A stretch of 51,595 nt of DNA from NCBI GenBank assembly GCA_044375955.1, contig JBILLS010000010.1, positions 1 to 51,595 on the forward strand, read 5' to 3'. Below, one piece after another: positions 8,210-16,184 of this stretch (the stretch's first letter is position 1; every line of letters starts with the position of its first letter). Position numbers and translations under genes: made by a program. The notes below the pieces were generated by a model. That model made no database searches. It was given only the letters and a program-made list of their open reading frames with translations, and was not told where the DNA came from. This stretch comes from VGCC01 sp044375955. GTDB taxonomy: Bacteria; Actinomycetota; Actinomycetes; S36-B12.

Positions 8210-9019
8210 TCAGCCCTCAGCCAGCAGTGATGCCGCGTAATCGGGAACGTAGGAGCTTAAGTCGCGTGGGGGGCGCTGGTAGCCCGAGCCGGGAGGTCTG
8301 TGGGGGATGTGAATATGAGGCGCCGGCGGTGGTGTGTAGTCGATCGTGCTGAGCAGGTGGTGGATCATGTTGATGCGGGCTTTGCGCTTGTCGTCGGCTT
8401 CCACGATGAACCAGGGGGAGTCGGGCACATCCGTATGGGCGAGCATCTCGTCCTTGGCCTTGGAGTAGTCCTCCCAGCGCTCAATCGATTCCACATCCAC
8501 GGGTGACAATTTCCACCTGCGCATGGGGTCGTCCACACGGGATCGGAACCGACGCTCCTGCTCCGCATCGCTGATGCTGAACCAATATTTGCGCAGCAAG
8601 ATCCCATCCTCGATGAGCATGCGCTCGAAGATCGGTGTCTGGCGCAGGAACAATCGGTACTCGGATTCCGTGCAGAAACCCATGACGCGCTCGACACCGG
8701 CCCGGTTGTACCAGGAGCGGTCGAAAAGTCGAATCTCTCCGCCAGCGGGGAGCTGCTCCACGTAGCGCTGGAAATACCACTGAGTCCGTTCCCGCTCCGT
8801 CGGAATGGGGAGTGCCACGATCATGACCAGCCGCGGGTTCAGGTATTCCGTCACTCTTTTGACGGTCGAGCCCTTACCGGCCGCATCACGACCTTCGAAG
8901 ATGACGACGAGCCGCTTCTTCTCGACCCGGACCCACTCCTGCAGGTTTACGAGTTCGGCCTGGAGTCGGTATAACTCCTGTTCGTAGAGCTTTTTGGGAA
9001 AGCGTTGCCTGGCACCCAC
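8210..9019 (-). CDS. ppk2: polyphosphate kinase 2 (PPK2), single-domain type
   Basis: 269 residues, the length of one-domain PPK2 enzymes that move phosphate between polyphosphate and nucleoside di- or triphosphates in the cytoplasm. Walker A is Gly-Arg-Asp-Ala-Ala-Gly-Lys-Gly-Ser (43-51). Walker B and its extension is Phe-Asp-Arg-Ser-Trp-Tyr-Asn-Arg-Ala-Gly-Val-Glu (from residue 99). The lid has the conserved Pro-Thr-Glu-Arg-Glu-Arg ... Trp-Tyr-Phe-Gln-Arg-Tyr. Whether it prefers ADP, GDP or AMP cannot be read from motifs alone. TACCCT lies six bases before the GTG start. Confidence 0.92.
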   Translation of the reverse strand: MGARQRFPKKLYEQELYRLQAELVNLQEWVRVEKKRLVVIFEGRDAAGKGSTVKRVTEYLNPRLVMIVALPIPTERERTQWYFQRYVEQLPAGGEIRLFDRSWYNRAGVERVMGFCTESEYRLFLRQTPIFERMLIEDGILLRKYWFSISDAEQERRFRSRVDDPMRRWKLSPVDVESIERWEDYSKAKDEMLAHTDVPDSPWFIVEADDKRKARINMIHHLLSTIDYTPPPAPHIHIPHRPPGSGYQRPPRDLSSYVPDYAASLLAEG

Positions 9020-9025
9020 ACCTTC

Positions 9026-9031
9026 AGGGTA
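9026..9031 (-). promoter_or_regulatory. putative leaderless promoter -10 of ppk2
   Basis: The reverse strand reads TACCCT, six bases (GAAGGT), then the GTG at 9019. The spacer is purine-rich but too close to the start to be an efficient ribosome-binding site. Confidence 0.4.
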
Positions 9032-9052
9032 ACGAGCGGTTTCTCCTGAGTC

Positions 9053-9844
9053 TCAGCGAATCTCCACCACTGTCATGGACGCGTCTTTAGCGACTACTGA
9101 ATCACCGCTGCTCACACCACGCAGCCGCCGCACGACCCAGGGAGCGAGGTGCCGCACGATCCAGGTGGCATCGGATCCCGCCTTGCGAAGCGTGCCCTGC
9201 GAATCCCGTGGCAGGGGCTGTCCCCACCAGCCGGGTGCCCCCTCGAGGACCCTCGGATCCTCGACGCCGAGGACGGCGAGTGTTGCTGCGGCAACGCGAC
9301 GGTGGCCGTCCGCGTTGAGGTGGAGGCGATCCTCGTGCCACATCCGACGATCGGACAGGACGGGGATGTGTTCCAGGTCGACCAGGAGCGTGTCGTGGCG
9401 TTCGCTGATCTCGCGGATTCCCGCGTTGTAGCGACCGAAGCGCTCGGCGAGGGTGTTCGCCAGACGGCCGGTGCCCCCTGCGCGGCCGATGGAGGTGAAC
9501 ATCACGATCGTCCGCGTTGGTGCGGCCACAGTTGCGATGGCACGGTCGTATCTCTCGATGAGCGCATCGATATCCGTGGATGGACGCAACACGTCATTGG
9601 CCCCCGCGTGGATGGTGAGAATGTCCGGGTTCAATGCGAGCGCAGACGGAATCTGGAGTTCGACGATCTGGTCCAGGAGTTTGCCGCGGACGGCGAGGTT
9701 GGCGTATTCGACAGTGTCGGGAGCCGCGTCGATAGCCAGGCCACGCGCGACTCGATCCGACCACCCGATGAATCGTCCATCGGGGCGGACATCGTCATGG
9801 ACTCCCTCCGTGAAGGAGTCTCCGAGGCAAACCAGGCTTCGCAT
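9053..9844 (-). CDS. SGNH/GDSL-type esterase or lipase
   Basis: About 263 residues with all SGNH blocks: the nucleophile motif Gly-Asp-Ser-Phe-Thr-Glu-Gly close to the N-terminus, an Asn in Tyr-Ala-Asn-Leu-Ala-Val-Arg-Gly, Gly-Ala-Asn-Asp-Val-Leu, and the catalytic Asp/His pair in Asp-Arg-Leu-His-Leu-Asn. No signal peptide is present, so it is probably a cytoplasmic ester hydrolase of unknown substrate. The ATG at 9844 begins the conserved part. A GTG at 9853, three codons earlier, shares one base with the stop of the LysE-type gene, so translation is probably coupled to it. Confidence 0.85.
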   Translation of the reverse strand: MRSLVCLGDSFTEGVHDDVRPDGRFIGWSDRVARGLAIDAAPDTVEYANLAVRGKLLDQIVELQIPSALALNPDILTIHAGANDVLRPSTDIDALIERYDRAIATVAAPTRTIVMFTSIGRAGGTGRLANTLAERFGRYNAGIREISERHDTLLVDLEHIPVLSDRRMWHEDRLHLNADGHRRVAAATLAVLGVEDPRVLEGAPGWWGQPLPRDSQGTLRKAGSDATWIVRHLAPWVVRRLRGVSSGDSVVAKDASMTVVEIR

Positions 9845-9852
9845 CGAGCGCA

Positions 9853-10488
9853 CTATTCCATGAGAGCCATCGCCGCCGTCACGATGAACCAGGCACCGAC
9901 GAGGAGGAGGAGCAGTCCGGCGGCCAGGAGTGCGAGTCGGTAGCCGGTCCGCGTGATCCGGTGTCGGGCTGCACCGATGAGGAGGACCAGGACCACCTTG
10001 CTCCCGACCAGTGTCACGTAGAAGGCGACGAGGAAGCCGACTGTGTCGCCCGGCGACGTCCGCCACGTCGATACGAGGAGCGCCGATCCGGCCGTGACCC
10101 AGAAGATCCACGGTGCGGGGTTGAGTAGATTCGTCAGAAACCCCTGCGCGACGAGTGGCACCGCGAAACGGCGTCGTTCTGTCTCGGCGGAGTGCACGAG
10201 TGCATCGGGGCCTGCTGTGCGAGCGGCGCGCAGGGTCTCCATCGCGAAGATGACCACGACGACACCACCGGCGAGCCCCAACCAGGTTATGACACTGACA
10301 GGCAGTCTGCTCACGACTGTGAATGAGGCGAGAATGATGAGGGTGTCAGAGAGCAATGGTGCGATCGCAATCTTGACGCCCGCCCTGCGTCCCCTTCTCA
10401 GGGTTGCGGCGATCGCCAGGATCGTGAGTGGTCCGGGAGCAATCCCGGAGGCAAATCCGATGCTCAATCCGGTGAGGACAGCATCCAC
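9853..10488 (-). CDS. LysE/RhtB-family exporter
   Basis: 211 residues, six predicted hydrophobic helices, the usual size of LysE/RhtB amino-acid exporters. The family signature Ile-Ala-Pro-Gly-Pro-Leu-Thr ... Arg-Arg-Gly-Arg-Arg-Ala-Gly is near the N-terminus, and Asn-Pro-Ala-Pro-Trp-Ile-Phe-Trp occurs at the mid-protein conserved position. The exported compound is unknown. It is the middle gene of HAD phosphatase - LysE - SGNH hydrolase; GTG begins 12 bases after the HAD stop. CAGAAT lies six bases before the start, so a secondary promoter is possible. Confidence 0.8.
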   Translation of the reverse strand: MDAVLTGLSIGFASGIAPGPLTILAIAATLRRGRRAGVKIAIAPLLSDTLIILASFTVVSRLPVSVITWLGLAGGVVVVIFAMETLRAARTAGPDALVHSAETERRRFAVPLVAQGFLTNLLNPAPWIFWVTAGSALLVSTWRTSPGDTVGFLVAFYVTLVGSKVVLVLLIGAARHRITRTGYRLALLAAGLLLLLVGAWFIVTAAMALME

Positions 10489-10500
10489 GCTTGGATTCTG

Positions 10501-11247
10501 TCAGGCAGCATGTTCCGCAATGGTGAAGGCGTCGCTTGTGTTCCTCACAGGCGCATTGGGATACGGCCACATGGTGCGTTCTTCTCGGACCGTATCGAGG
10601 ATCGCCCAACTCCGTACGCGAGCGATCTTTCTCACTTTTGCGTTGCCATTGACCACGACGGGGTAGCGAACGAGTGAAAGCAGGGGCAGGTCGTTTATCG
10701 AGTCGGAGTACGCATAGCTCTGTGACAACCGCAGTCCCTCGCGCATTGCGAGCGCTGCCACCTCCTCAGCCTTCCGGGCACCGTGAACCACGGGTCCGGC
10801 GAGACGACCGGTATAGCGACCGTCGCAGGCCTGCAGTCTGGTGGCCACGCAGCCGTCCATGCCCAGAAGTTCGACAACTGCCTCGGCGATCTCACTTGGG
10901 CTCGCCGTCACAAGGTACGTGCGCACACCGCGTGCTTGATGAAGGTTCACGTGATGCAGGACAGCGGGGACAAGTACCTGGTCCAAGGTGTCGCGAACCG
11001 CCCGATCACAATGGGCAGCAACCTGCGCCGAGGACTTACCTTCGATGAGGTGCAAGAGCCGATCCGCCAGGCCTTGTGCTCCGCCGGAGATCTCGGTTCG
11101 GGTCCTCACATAGCGGAACTCGGAAATTGCGAACCTGAATAATTCCCTTCGCGCGACAAGTCCGGTACGCACGAGCGTTCGTCCCACATGGAAGAGCGAG
11201 GAGCCCCGGACAAGCGTGTTGTCAAGATCGAAGAATGCCGCCTGCAT
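10501..11247 (-). CDS. HAD-IB family phosphatase (SerB-like)
   Basis: 248 residues. Motif I is Phe-Asp-Leu-Asp-Asn-Thr-Leu at residues 6-12. Motif II is the Val-Thr-Ala-Ser region. The C-terminal acidic motif is Tyr-Ser-Asp-Ser-Ile-Asn-Asp-Leu-Pro-Leu. These place it with HAD subclass IB phosphatases, which include phosphoserine phosphatase and phospholipid-pathway phosphatases. The start is the ATG immediately before motif I; an in-frame extension to 11649 lies over the divergent glycosyltransferase gene and is rejected. CACCCT sits six bases upstream. It heads the HAD-LysE-SGNH unit. Confidence 0.83.
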   Translation of the reverse strand: MQAAFFDLDNTLVRGSSLFHVGRTLVRTGLVARRELFRFAISEFRYVRTRTEISGGAQGLADRLLHLIEGKSSAQVAAHCDRAVRDTLDQVLVPAVLHHVNLHQARGVRTYLVTASPSEIAEAVVELLGMDGCVATRLQACDGRYTGRLAGPVVHGARKAEEVAALAMREGLRLSQSYAYSDSINDLPLLSLVRYPVVVNGNAKVRKIARVRSWAILDTVREERTMWPYPNAPVRNTSDAFTIAEHAA

Positions 11248-11379
11248 AGGCCCAGGGTGACCGACTCGCGGACTTTGTCCCGGCACGACTAGGCCCGAAG
11301 CTCTGAATTCATCCACTGTTCGCACACGAGTCGTGTTGCCGATTCCCGGTGACGATGCTGGGTCGGGCGTACTGTGTCT

Positions 11380-12495
11380 GTGCGAATCGTGATTGCGACG
11401 GAGTCGTTTCTTCCGCGCACGAACGGTGTCACGAATTCGGTTGTGAATATCTCGAGTCGACTTGTGTCTCTGGGTCACGAGGTCACCATCATCTGCCCCG
11501 ATTCCTTCCCGGGCTCGGAATACTTGGGTATTCCCGTTGTGACTGTTCCCTCGACCGTCGTTCCGGGAATTGCTGATTTCGATGTCGCGGTTGCATCGGT
11601 TCCACGGTTTACTCACATACTTCGTTCCCTCTGTCCCGATGTCATTCATGTGGCAAGTCCCTTCGTCCTTGGAGCGCTTGCCCTCCGCTCAGCCCGGAAG
11701 CTGAGCATTCCCTCGGTGGCTGTCTTTCAGACAGACGTCTCGGGATTCGCGCGCCACTACCGACTCTCTGCCATGGCCACGGCCGCGGATGCCCATGTGC
11801 GATGGATGCACATCCAAGCGGATATCAATCTCGTTCCTTCCACCTCCACCGAGCACTACCTGCGGTCACTAGGTGTTCGAAGCGTCCACACCTGGAGGCG
11901 CGGTGTCGACCTAGAAATCTTCGACCCGGCATTCCGTGACGAGGCCCTCCATGTGTCCTGGGGAGGCCCGCTGGTCGTTGGGTACCTAGGCCGGCTCGCG
12001 CCGGAGAAGGGCCTGAGGAAGCTCGCTGCCCTCGACGACGTACCGGGGGTTTCTCTCGTGGTCATCGGTGATGGACCAGAGCGCGGTCGCCTGCAGAAGT
12101 CGATCCCCCACGCACACTTCGTCGGAAAGAAGTCTGGGCGAGAACTGGGTCGATACGTCGCTTCGCTCGATGTGCTCCTAGCGCCGGGAGAGCATGAGAC
12201 CTTCTGTCAGGTCATCCAAGAGGGCATGGCAAGTGGCCTCCCGGTGCTTGCCCCGGCTGTCGGAGGACCGAGGGATCTCATCGATCCTGGTCGTGACGGC
12301 TTCCTCTACCGCCCCGGGGATCCCGAAGACATGATCGAACACGTGGCGCTCCTCGGTGACGATGCCCGACTCCGATTCACGATGGGCGCAGCGGGGCGAG
12401 CCAAGGTGCGCACGCGCACGTGGGATCACCTGACCGAGGAACTCATCGAGTGGTACTCAAGCGCGATGGACCCATGGTCGGCGCGCTCCGCGTGA
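11380..12495 (+). CDS. GT4-family glycosyltransferase (mannosyltransferase-like)
   Basis: About 371 residues; two Rossmann domains of a GT-B enzyme. The N-terminus Arg-Ile-Val-Ile-Ala-Thr-Glu-Ser-Phe-Leu-Pro-Arg-Thr-Asn-Gly-Val-Thr is typical of actinobacterial GDP-mannose-dependent transferases of the MgtA/PimB group. The donor-site Glu motif is visible as His-Glu-Thr-Phe-Cys-Gln-Val-Ile-Gln-Glu, followed by Gly-Leu-Pro-Val-Leu-Ala-Pro. It probably glycosylates a membrane lipid or envelope glycan at the inner face of the membrane. GTG at 11380 matches the family start; GTG at 11374 is two codons earlier. It is an isolated gene convergent with the flavin-barrel gene. Confidence 0.86.
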   Translation: MRIVIATESFLPRTNGVTNSVVNISSRLVSLGHEVTIICPDSFPGSEYLGIPVVTVPSTVVPGIADFDVAVASVPRFTHILRSLCPDVIHVASPFVLGALALRSARKLSIPSVAVFQTDVSGFARHYRLSAMATAADAHVRWMHIQADINLVPSTSTEHYLRSLGVRSVHTWRRGVDLEIFDPAFRDEALHVSWGGPLVVGYLGRLAPEKGLRKLAALDDVPGVSLVVIGDGPERGRLQKSIPHAHFVGKKSGRELGRYVASLDVLLAPGEHETFCQVIQEGMASGLPVLAPAVGGPRDLIDPGRDGFLYRPGDPEDMIEHVALLGDDARLRFTMGAAGRAKVRTRTWDHLTEELIEWYSSAMDPWSARSA

Positions 12496-12496
12496 T

Positions 12497-12949
12497 TCAC
12501 GATCGTTGCATTCTCCCCGAGTAGTCCCACGAAGTGAAGGTCGTCGGAGTGAGCTTGATCGCCACTTCGCGATCGATCCGACTGAGGAGCCAGTCGCTCA
12601 GGGACGTGTGCTCCGCACCTTGGTAGCGCTCGATCAGCGCGGGAAGGATCCGCGCGGCCTCCTCGCGGAGGATGGAGGCGGTGCCCGTTCCTCGCACCCC
12701 CCGGTATGGCGGTTGGTCCCCTGCGATCTCGAACCCGACCCGGGAGTCGCGCGTGATCCGTTGGGCGAGGAGCGACGACTCCTGGGTCGCGCACCACAGG
12801 TTGCCGTCGTCCACCAGAAACCACAGTGATTGGACGAGGGGCCCTGAGGCTCCGTTGGACGCGAGGCGCACAGGTATGCGCGCTGATTCGAGGAATCCCA
12901 GTATCTTCCCCGAGTCCCAGGGTCCGGACGTGATGCGGGGCTCGCCCAT
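12497..12949 (-). CDS. pyridoxamine 5'-phosphate oxidase-like flavin split-barrel protein
   Basis: 150 residues. The arrangement Leu-Trp-Phe-Leu-Val-Asp-Asp-Gly-Asn-Leu-Trp-Cys-Ala-Thr ... Gly-Phe-Glu-Ile-Ala-Gly-Asp ... Gly-Val-Arg-Gly-Thr-Gly-Thr-Ala is that of the FMN/F420-binding split-barrel superfamily. Members reduce or oxidise small molecules or bind heme; the cofactor and substrate cannot be assigned. It is monocistronic. TAGCGT is six bases before the ATG, suggesting a leaderless transcript. It diverges from the EamA gene and ends two bases from the glycosyltransferase. Confidence 0.75.
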   Translation of the reverse strand: MGEPRITSGPWDSGKILGFLESARIPVRLASNGASGPLVQSLWFLVDDGNLWCATQESSLLAQRITRDSRVGFEIAGDQPPYRGVRGTGTASILREEAARILPALIERYQGAEHTSLSDWLLSRIDREVAIKLTPTTFTSWDYSGRMQRS

Positions 12950-12955
12950 GTGTGC

Positions 12956-12961
12956 ACGCTA
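12956..12961 (-). promoter_or_regulatory. putative leaderless promoter -10 of the flavin-barrel gene
   Basis: The reverse strand reads TAGCGT, six bases (GCACAC), then the ATG at 12949; no ribosome-binding site is present. Confidence 0.45.
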
Positions 12962-12976
12962 ACGGCCCCGTTCCGC

Positions 12977-12982
12977 TACCGT
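12977..12982 (+). promoter_or_regulatory. putative -10 element of the EamA transporter gene
   Basis: TACCGT lies 27 bases before the ATG at 13010. Transcription starting about seven bases downstream would give a short leader containing the GGGGAGGGA ribosome-binding site at 13000-13008. Confidence 0.35.
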
Positions 12983-13009
12983 GCGTCCGCCACCGACCAG
13001 GGGAGGGAC

Positions 13010-13846
13010 ATGGCGGCGCTGCTCGCTCTCATCTCGAGCCTGTCGTGGGGTGTGGCGGACTTCATCGGAGGTTTGGCTGCTCGTCGCGCCGGACCCGTGC
13101 AGGTCCTCGTCGTCGCGTACCCGGCTGGCGCCGTCGTCCTGACCTTGGTCGCGTTGTTCGTGATCCCGGGGAACCTGACCCCTCAGGTTCTGCCGTATGC
13201 GATCGTCGCCGGCACGATCGGGGCCCTGGCCATCGGCTTGCTCTACGCCGCCCTGACTCGCGGTCCGATGGGAGTCGTCTCTCCGATCACCGCGGTGATG
13301 TCGGGCGCGGTCCCGGTAGCGGCCGGCGTGCTCACCGGCGAATCTCTTAGCGGTCTCGCCATCGTGGGCATGGTGCTCGCCGTCTTCGCGGTGATCCTGG
13401 TGAGTCGCGAGAGTGGCCAGGCACATGAGCGCACTCCGGTGAGCGCCCTCCTGCTTGCTATCGCCAGCGGAACTTCGATTGGGCTCTACCTCACGGCCAT
13501 CGGCCTTGCTCCCGACGACTCCGGTGTATGGGTGGCGACAATCGGTCGCTGGGTTTCGACGATCGCGATGGTGCTCACCCTGCTGCTCGTAATCCGCACG
13601 TTCACTCGCGCGAAATTTCCCTGGTTGCTCGCGGTTGTCTCCGGGATTCTCGACGCTTCTGCCAATGGCATATTCCAATTGGCGACCCAGCGTGGACTCC
13701 TTGTGATCGTGGCGGTGATCGGTTCGCTCTATCCCGCGGCGACCGTGGTGCTCGCGCGCATATTCCTCCAGGAGCGACTCAATCGCCTCCAGATCACGGG
13801 TGTCGTCGCGGCCCTCGTTGCGGCCGCCTCCCTGGCTCTTGCCTAG
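13010..13846 (+). CDS. EamA/DMT-superfamily transporter
   Basis: About 278 residues with ten predicted hydrophobic helices in two repeats, the standard EamA layout. The first helix carries Ser-Leu-Ser-Trp-Gly-Val-Ala-Asp-Phe, as in many DMT exporters, and the second repeat ends with Gln-Glu-Arg-Leu-Asn-Arg-Leu-Gln, the family's usual last motif. Probably a metabolite exporter of the cytoplasmic membrane; substrate unknown. The ATG at 13010 is chosen because of the strong GGGGAGGGA just before it; the upstream in-frame extension is not conserved-looking. It converges on the UPF0104 gene two bases away. Confidence 0.84.
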   Translation: MAALLALISSLSWGVADFIGGLAARRAGPVQVLVVAYPAGAVVLTLVALFVIPGNLTPQVLPYAIVAGTIGALAIGLLYAALTRGPMGVVSPITAVMSGAVPVAAGVLTGESLSGLAIVGMVLAVFAVILVSRESGQAHERTPVSALLLAIASGTSIGLYLTAIGLAPDDSGVWVATIGRWVSTIAMVLTLLLVIRTFTRAKFPWLLAVVSGILDASANGIFQLATQRGLLVIVAVIGSLYPAATVVLARIFLQERLNRLQITGVVAALVAAASLALA

Positions 13847-13848
13847 CT

Positions 13849-14904
13849 TTACGGCCCGGTGCTCTCCCGGCGTCGTTGCTTCCGCCTGTCGAGGGAGTAC
13901 AGACCGAATGCGCCAAGGCCGACGAGTAGCTGCGGCAGGAACCAGATCAAGCGCCAGATGAGGTCTGCGGCGACGGCCGTCGAGTTCGGGATGCCGAACC
14001 CGGTGAGGAGTAGCACGAGGGTGGCATCGACCGTTCCGAGTCCGCCGGGAGTGATCGGAAAACTCGTGAGGAGAAGGGCAAGTGAGAATGCCGCGAAGGC
14101 CTCGATGGGTGTGATCGGGTGTGGGAATACCCCCAGCGCTGCGAGGGCTGCGATGAGCACGAAGAACGGGGTGATCTGCGCTGCAGCATTAGTGATTGTC
14201 AGGGGGAGCCAACGGGACTTGACGAGATCACCGGCTTCGGAGCTGAAGTTGACGAGTGTCGGCGTGATGTCGGGGGCCTGCTTCCGAATGAGCCGGTAGC
14301 CCCAGGTGACAAGTGGCTGGAGTCGACGCCCCAGATTCCGTGCGCTCTCCACGCTGCGCAGCATGAGCCAGATCCCGATGACCGACGCCACCACGATGAT
14401 TGCGCCCACGATCGCGGCCGTCAGGAAGCCCGCGGTCGATCGGCCTTCCATGACGAGGAGGATCACCGCAAGTGCGGGGGTCCCCAACACCATGAGATAG
14501 GTCCAGATCGCATCGGCGCTGACGGCCGCGGCCGATTTCGCGGGCGGCACGCCGTACTTGCTCAGGATCGCGTACTGAGTACCTACCGCGATCGCTCCGC
14601 CACCGGGGATCACGTTGCTGACCAGGAATCCCGCTTGCCGATCGACGAATGCCGCCCGATAGCCCAGGCCAGGAATCGCGGCCATCGCAGTGAGCGGGTA
14701 GACGATGATGTTGAGGAGTCCTGTTGCTACGAGGATGAGTGCCCAATACCAGGGCATCGCGAGGATGCTCTGGAATGCCGTCTCATAACTTCCGAAGGAT
14801 GGGAAGAGGAACGCGAAGACGGCCACCATGATGATTAGGCCGATGAGCGCGGTGATGATCGTGCGCTTACGGCTCCTGGGTTTGTGGACCGCAGGTGTGC
14901 TCAT
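13849..14904 (-). CDS. flippase-like UPF0104 (lysylphosphatidylglycerol-synthase TM region) membrane protein
   Basis: About 351 residues. A basic N-terminus (Lys-Pro-Arg-Ser-Arg-Lys-Arg) precedes roughly eight hydrophobic helices. The family features are Val-Ile-Pro-Gly-Gly-Gly-Ala-Ile-Ala-Val-Gly in the middle and Pro-Ile-Thr-Pro-Gly-Gly-Leu-Gly-Thr-Val-Asp-Ala near the C-terminus. Such proteins are the membrane half of aminoacyl-phosphatidylglycerol synthases, or stand-alone presumed lipid flippases. No synthetase domain is attached here. The ATG overlaps the stop of the YczE-like gene as ATGA, so the two are expressed together. Confidence 0.82.
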   Translation of the reverse strand: MSTPAVHKPRSRKRTIITALIGLIIMVAVFAFLFPSFGSYETAFQSILAMPWYWALILVATGLLNIIVYPLTAMAAIPGLGYRAAFVDRQAGFLVSNVIPGGGAIAVGTQYAILSKYGVPPAKSAAAVSADAIWTYLMVLGTPALAVILLVMEGRSTAGFLTAAIVGAIIVVASVIGIWLMLRSVESARNLGRRLQPLVTWGYRLIRKQAPDITPTLVNFSSEAGDLVKSRWLPLTITNAAAQITPFFVLIAALAALGVFPHPITPIEAFAAFSLALLLTSFPITPGGLGTVDATLVLLLTGFGIPNSTAVAADLIWRLIWFLPQLLVGLGAFGLYSLDRRKQRRRESTGP

Positions 14905-15608
14905 GCCTCGAGTTCCGGTTCTGTGTCCTGCGTTGCGGTGGTACGTGCCCCTGCCAACCTTCCGACGAGGGCGAGGCCGTACCCGACGGACGGGCCTATG
15001 AACAGCGCGAAGAGCACTGTTCCCAGTCCCACGACGCCGCCCAGCAGCCAGCCGAGGGTCAGAACTGCGACTTCGATACCTAAACGGACTGCGGGAATCG
15101 GCCAGCCGGTGCGCAGGTGGAGCCCGGTCATCCAGCCATCCCGCGGGCCAGGTCCCAGATTGGTCGTGAGGTAGAGACCACTGCCGATTCCGATCGCGGC
15201 GATACCGGCGAGCACCATGGCGAGTTGCCACATGAAGCCGGTGGGCTTCGGAAGCACCCCCATCATCACTTGCAGGGCGGTGGCGATCACCACGGCGTTC
15301 GCGAGGGTGCCGAGCCCCGGTCGTTCACGAAGTGGAATCCACAGCAGGAGAACGATGATGCTGATGATGAAGGTCGTGATTCCGATACTGAGGTCGGTGC
15401 GTACAGAGAAGCCTTGCGCGAGCACCGTCCACGGACCATTGCCTAATCCCGCATCGACGATCAAGGCCTCGCCGGTGCCGAAGAGCCAGAGCCCGGCGAC
15501 GAGAACGACCAAGGTCATGGGTCGCGCCCGCCATCGGGAGTCCGCCCGCCACCGAGTGACCGGCACTGAGCGCGAGGGTCGCAGCACAGCGGGGACAGGG
15601 AGTTTCAC
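14901..15608 (-). CDS. YczE/YitT-like integral membrane protein
   Basis: About 235 residues with five to six hydrophobic segments and the conserved stretches Gly-Leu-Gly-Asn-Gly-Pro-Trp and Leu-Gly-Pro-Gly-Pro-Arg-Asp-Gly that mark YczE-like proteins. In Bacillus, YczE is linked to secondary-metabolite enzyme function; the general role is unknown. The GTG at 15608 is chosen because GGGGAGGAC lies just upstream; longer readings run over the divergent lipoprotein gene. A TACCGT hexamer (15652-15657) gives a short leader. It is the first gene of a two-gene unit with UPF0104. Confidence 0.72.
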   Translation of the reverse strand: MKLPVPAVLRPSRSVPVTRWRADSRWRARPMTLVVLVAGLWLFGTGEALIVDAGLGNGPWTVLAQGFSVRTDLSIGITTFIISIIVLLLWIPLRERPGLGTLANAVVIATALQVMMGVLPKPTGFMWQLAMVLAGIAAIGIGSGLYLTTNLGPGPRDGWMTGLHLRTGWPIPAVRLGIEVAVLTLGWLLGGVVGLGTVLFALFIGPSVGYGLALVGRLAGARTTATQDTEPELEA

Positions 15609-15650
15609 GTCGTCCTCCCCAAAGCCCTGATCTCCTGTCAGCGACTGGGT

Positions 15651-15657
15651 TACGGTA
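15651..15657. promoter_or_regulatory. overlapping divergent -10 elements (TACGGTA)
   Basis: Forward TACGGT (15651-15656) is six bases before the cupin lipoprotein ATG at 15663. Reverse TACCGT occupies 15657-15652 and would serve the leftward YczE-like gene with a leader of about 37 bases carrying its GGGGAGG. One seven-base sequence can therefore serve as -10 in both directions. Confidence 0.4.
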
Positions 15658-15662
15658 GCCGC

Positions 15663-16133
15663 ATGCGCGTTTCCCCCGGACGCCGCGGTGTTCCTTTCAT
15701 CGTCTGTGCTGCGCTCCTCACCGCCTGTGGCGGGAGCGATGAGGCCGCGGTTGATGCGGCGGTCTCTCCGACCGCAACCGCGTCCGCTCAAGGACCTCTG
15801 CAACTGCTCGATGCGCAAGAGATCACGATCCTCGATCAACGCGTGGAATACCCGACCAAGAAGCCGGCTCGGATCACGAGCGACGTAACGGTGCTCGAAC
15901 CTGGACAGGAGACGGGGTGGCGACGGCATCGTGTCCCGGTCTACGTCTACGTCCTGGAGGGCACCTACACCGTCGAATACGACGCGGCCGTGACACGTGA
16001 TTTTCCAGCGGGTACCGCGTTCATCCAAGCGATCAAGACGGATTACAACGGCATGAACAAGGGAACTGAGCCCGTGCGTCTCCTGACGGTGTACCTGGGT
16101 GCCAAGGGCATCAGGGACATCATCGAGCGATGA
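15663..16133 (+). CDS. cupin-domain lipoprotein
   Basis: 156 residues. The N-terminus has a basic start, a hydrophobic segment and a Leu-Thr-Ala-Cys lipobox with Cys about residue 22, so it is probably a membrane-anchored extracytoplasmic lipoprotein. After a Ser/Thr/Ala linker comes a cupin barrel: Pro-Gly-Gln-Glu-Thr-Gly-Trp ... Val-Leu-Glu-Gly-Thr-Tyr-Thr-Val-Glu ... Phe-Pro-Ala-Gly-Thr-Ala. The usual Trp-His-x-His metal motif reads Trp-Arg-Arg-His, so one metal ligand is missing and metal binding is doubtful. It looks leaderless. No functional link to its neighbours is visible. Confidence 0.75.
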   Translation: MRVSPGRRGVPFIVCAALLTACGGSDEAAVDAAVSPTATASAQGPLQLLDAQEITILDQRVEYPTKKPARITSDVTVLEPGQETGWRRHRVPVYVYVLEGTYTVEYDAAVTRDFPAGTAFIQAIKTDYNGMNKGTEPVRLLTVYLGAKGIRDIIER

Positions 16134-16184
16134 CGCAGGGCTGCGACCTATTGAGGCTCGGTTATTGGATGCCGGCCTACGTGA

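Noticed and set aside
10501..11649. N-terminal extension of the HAD phosphatase over the glycosyltransferase start
   Set aside because: The extension is low-complexity polar sequence with no HAD character; motif I begins right after the ATG at 11247.
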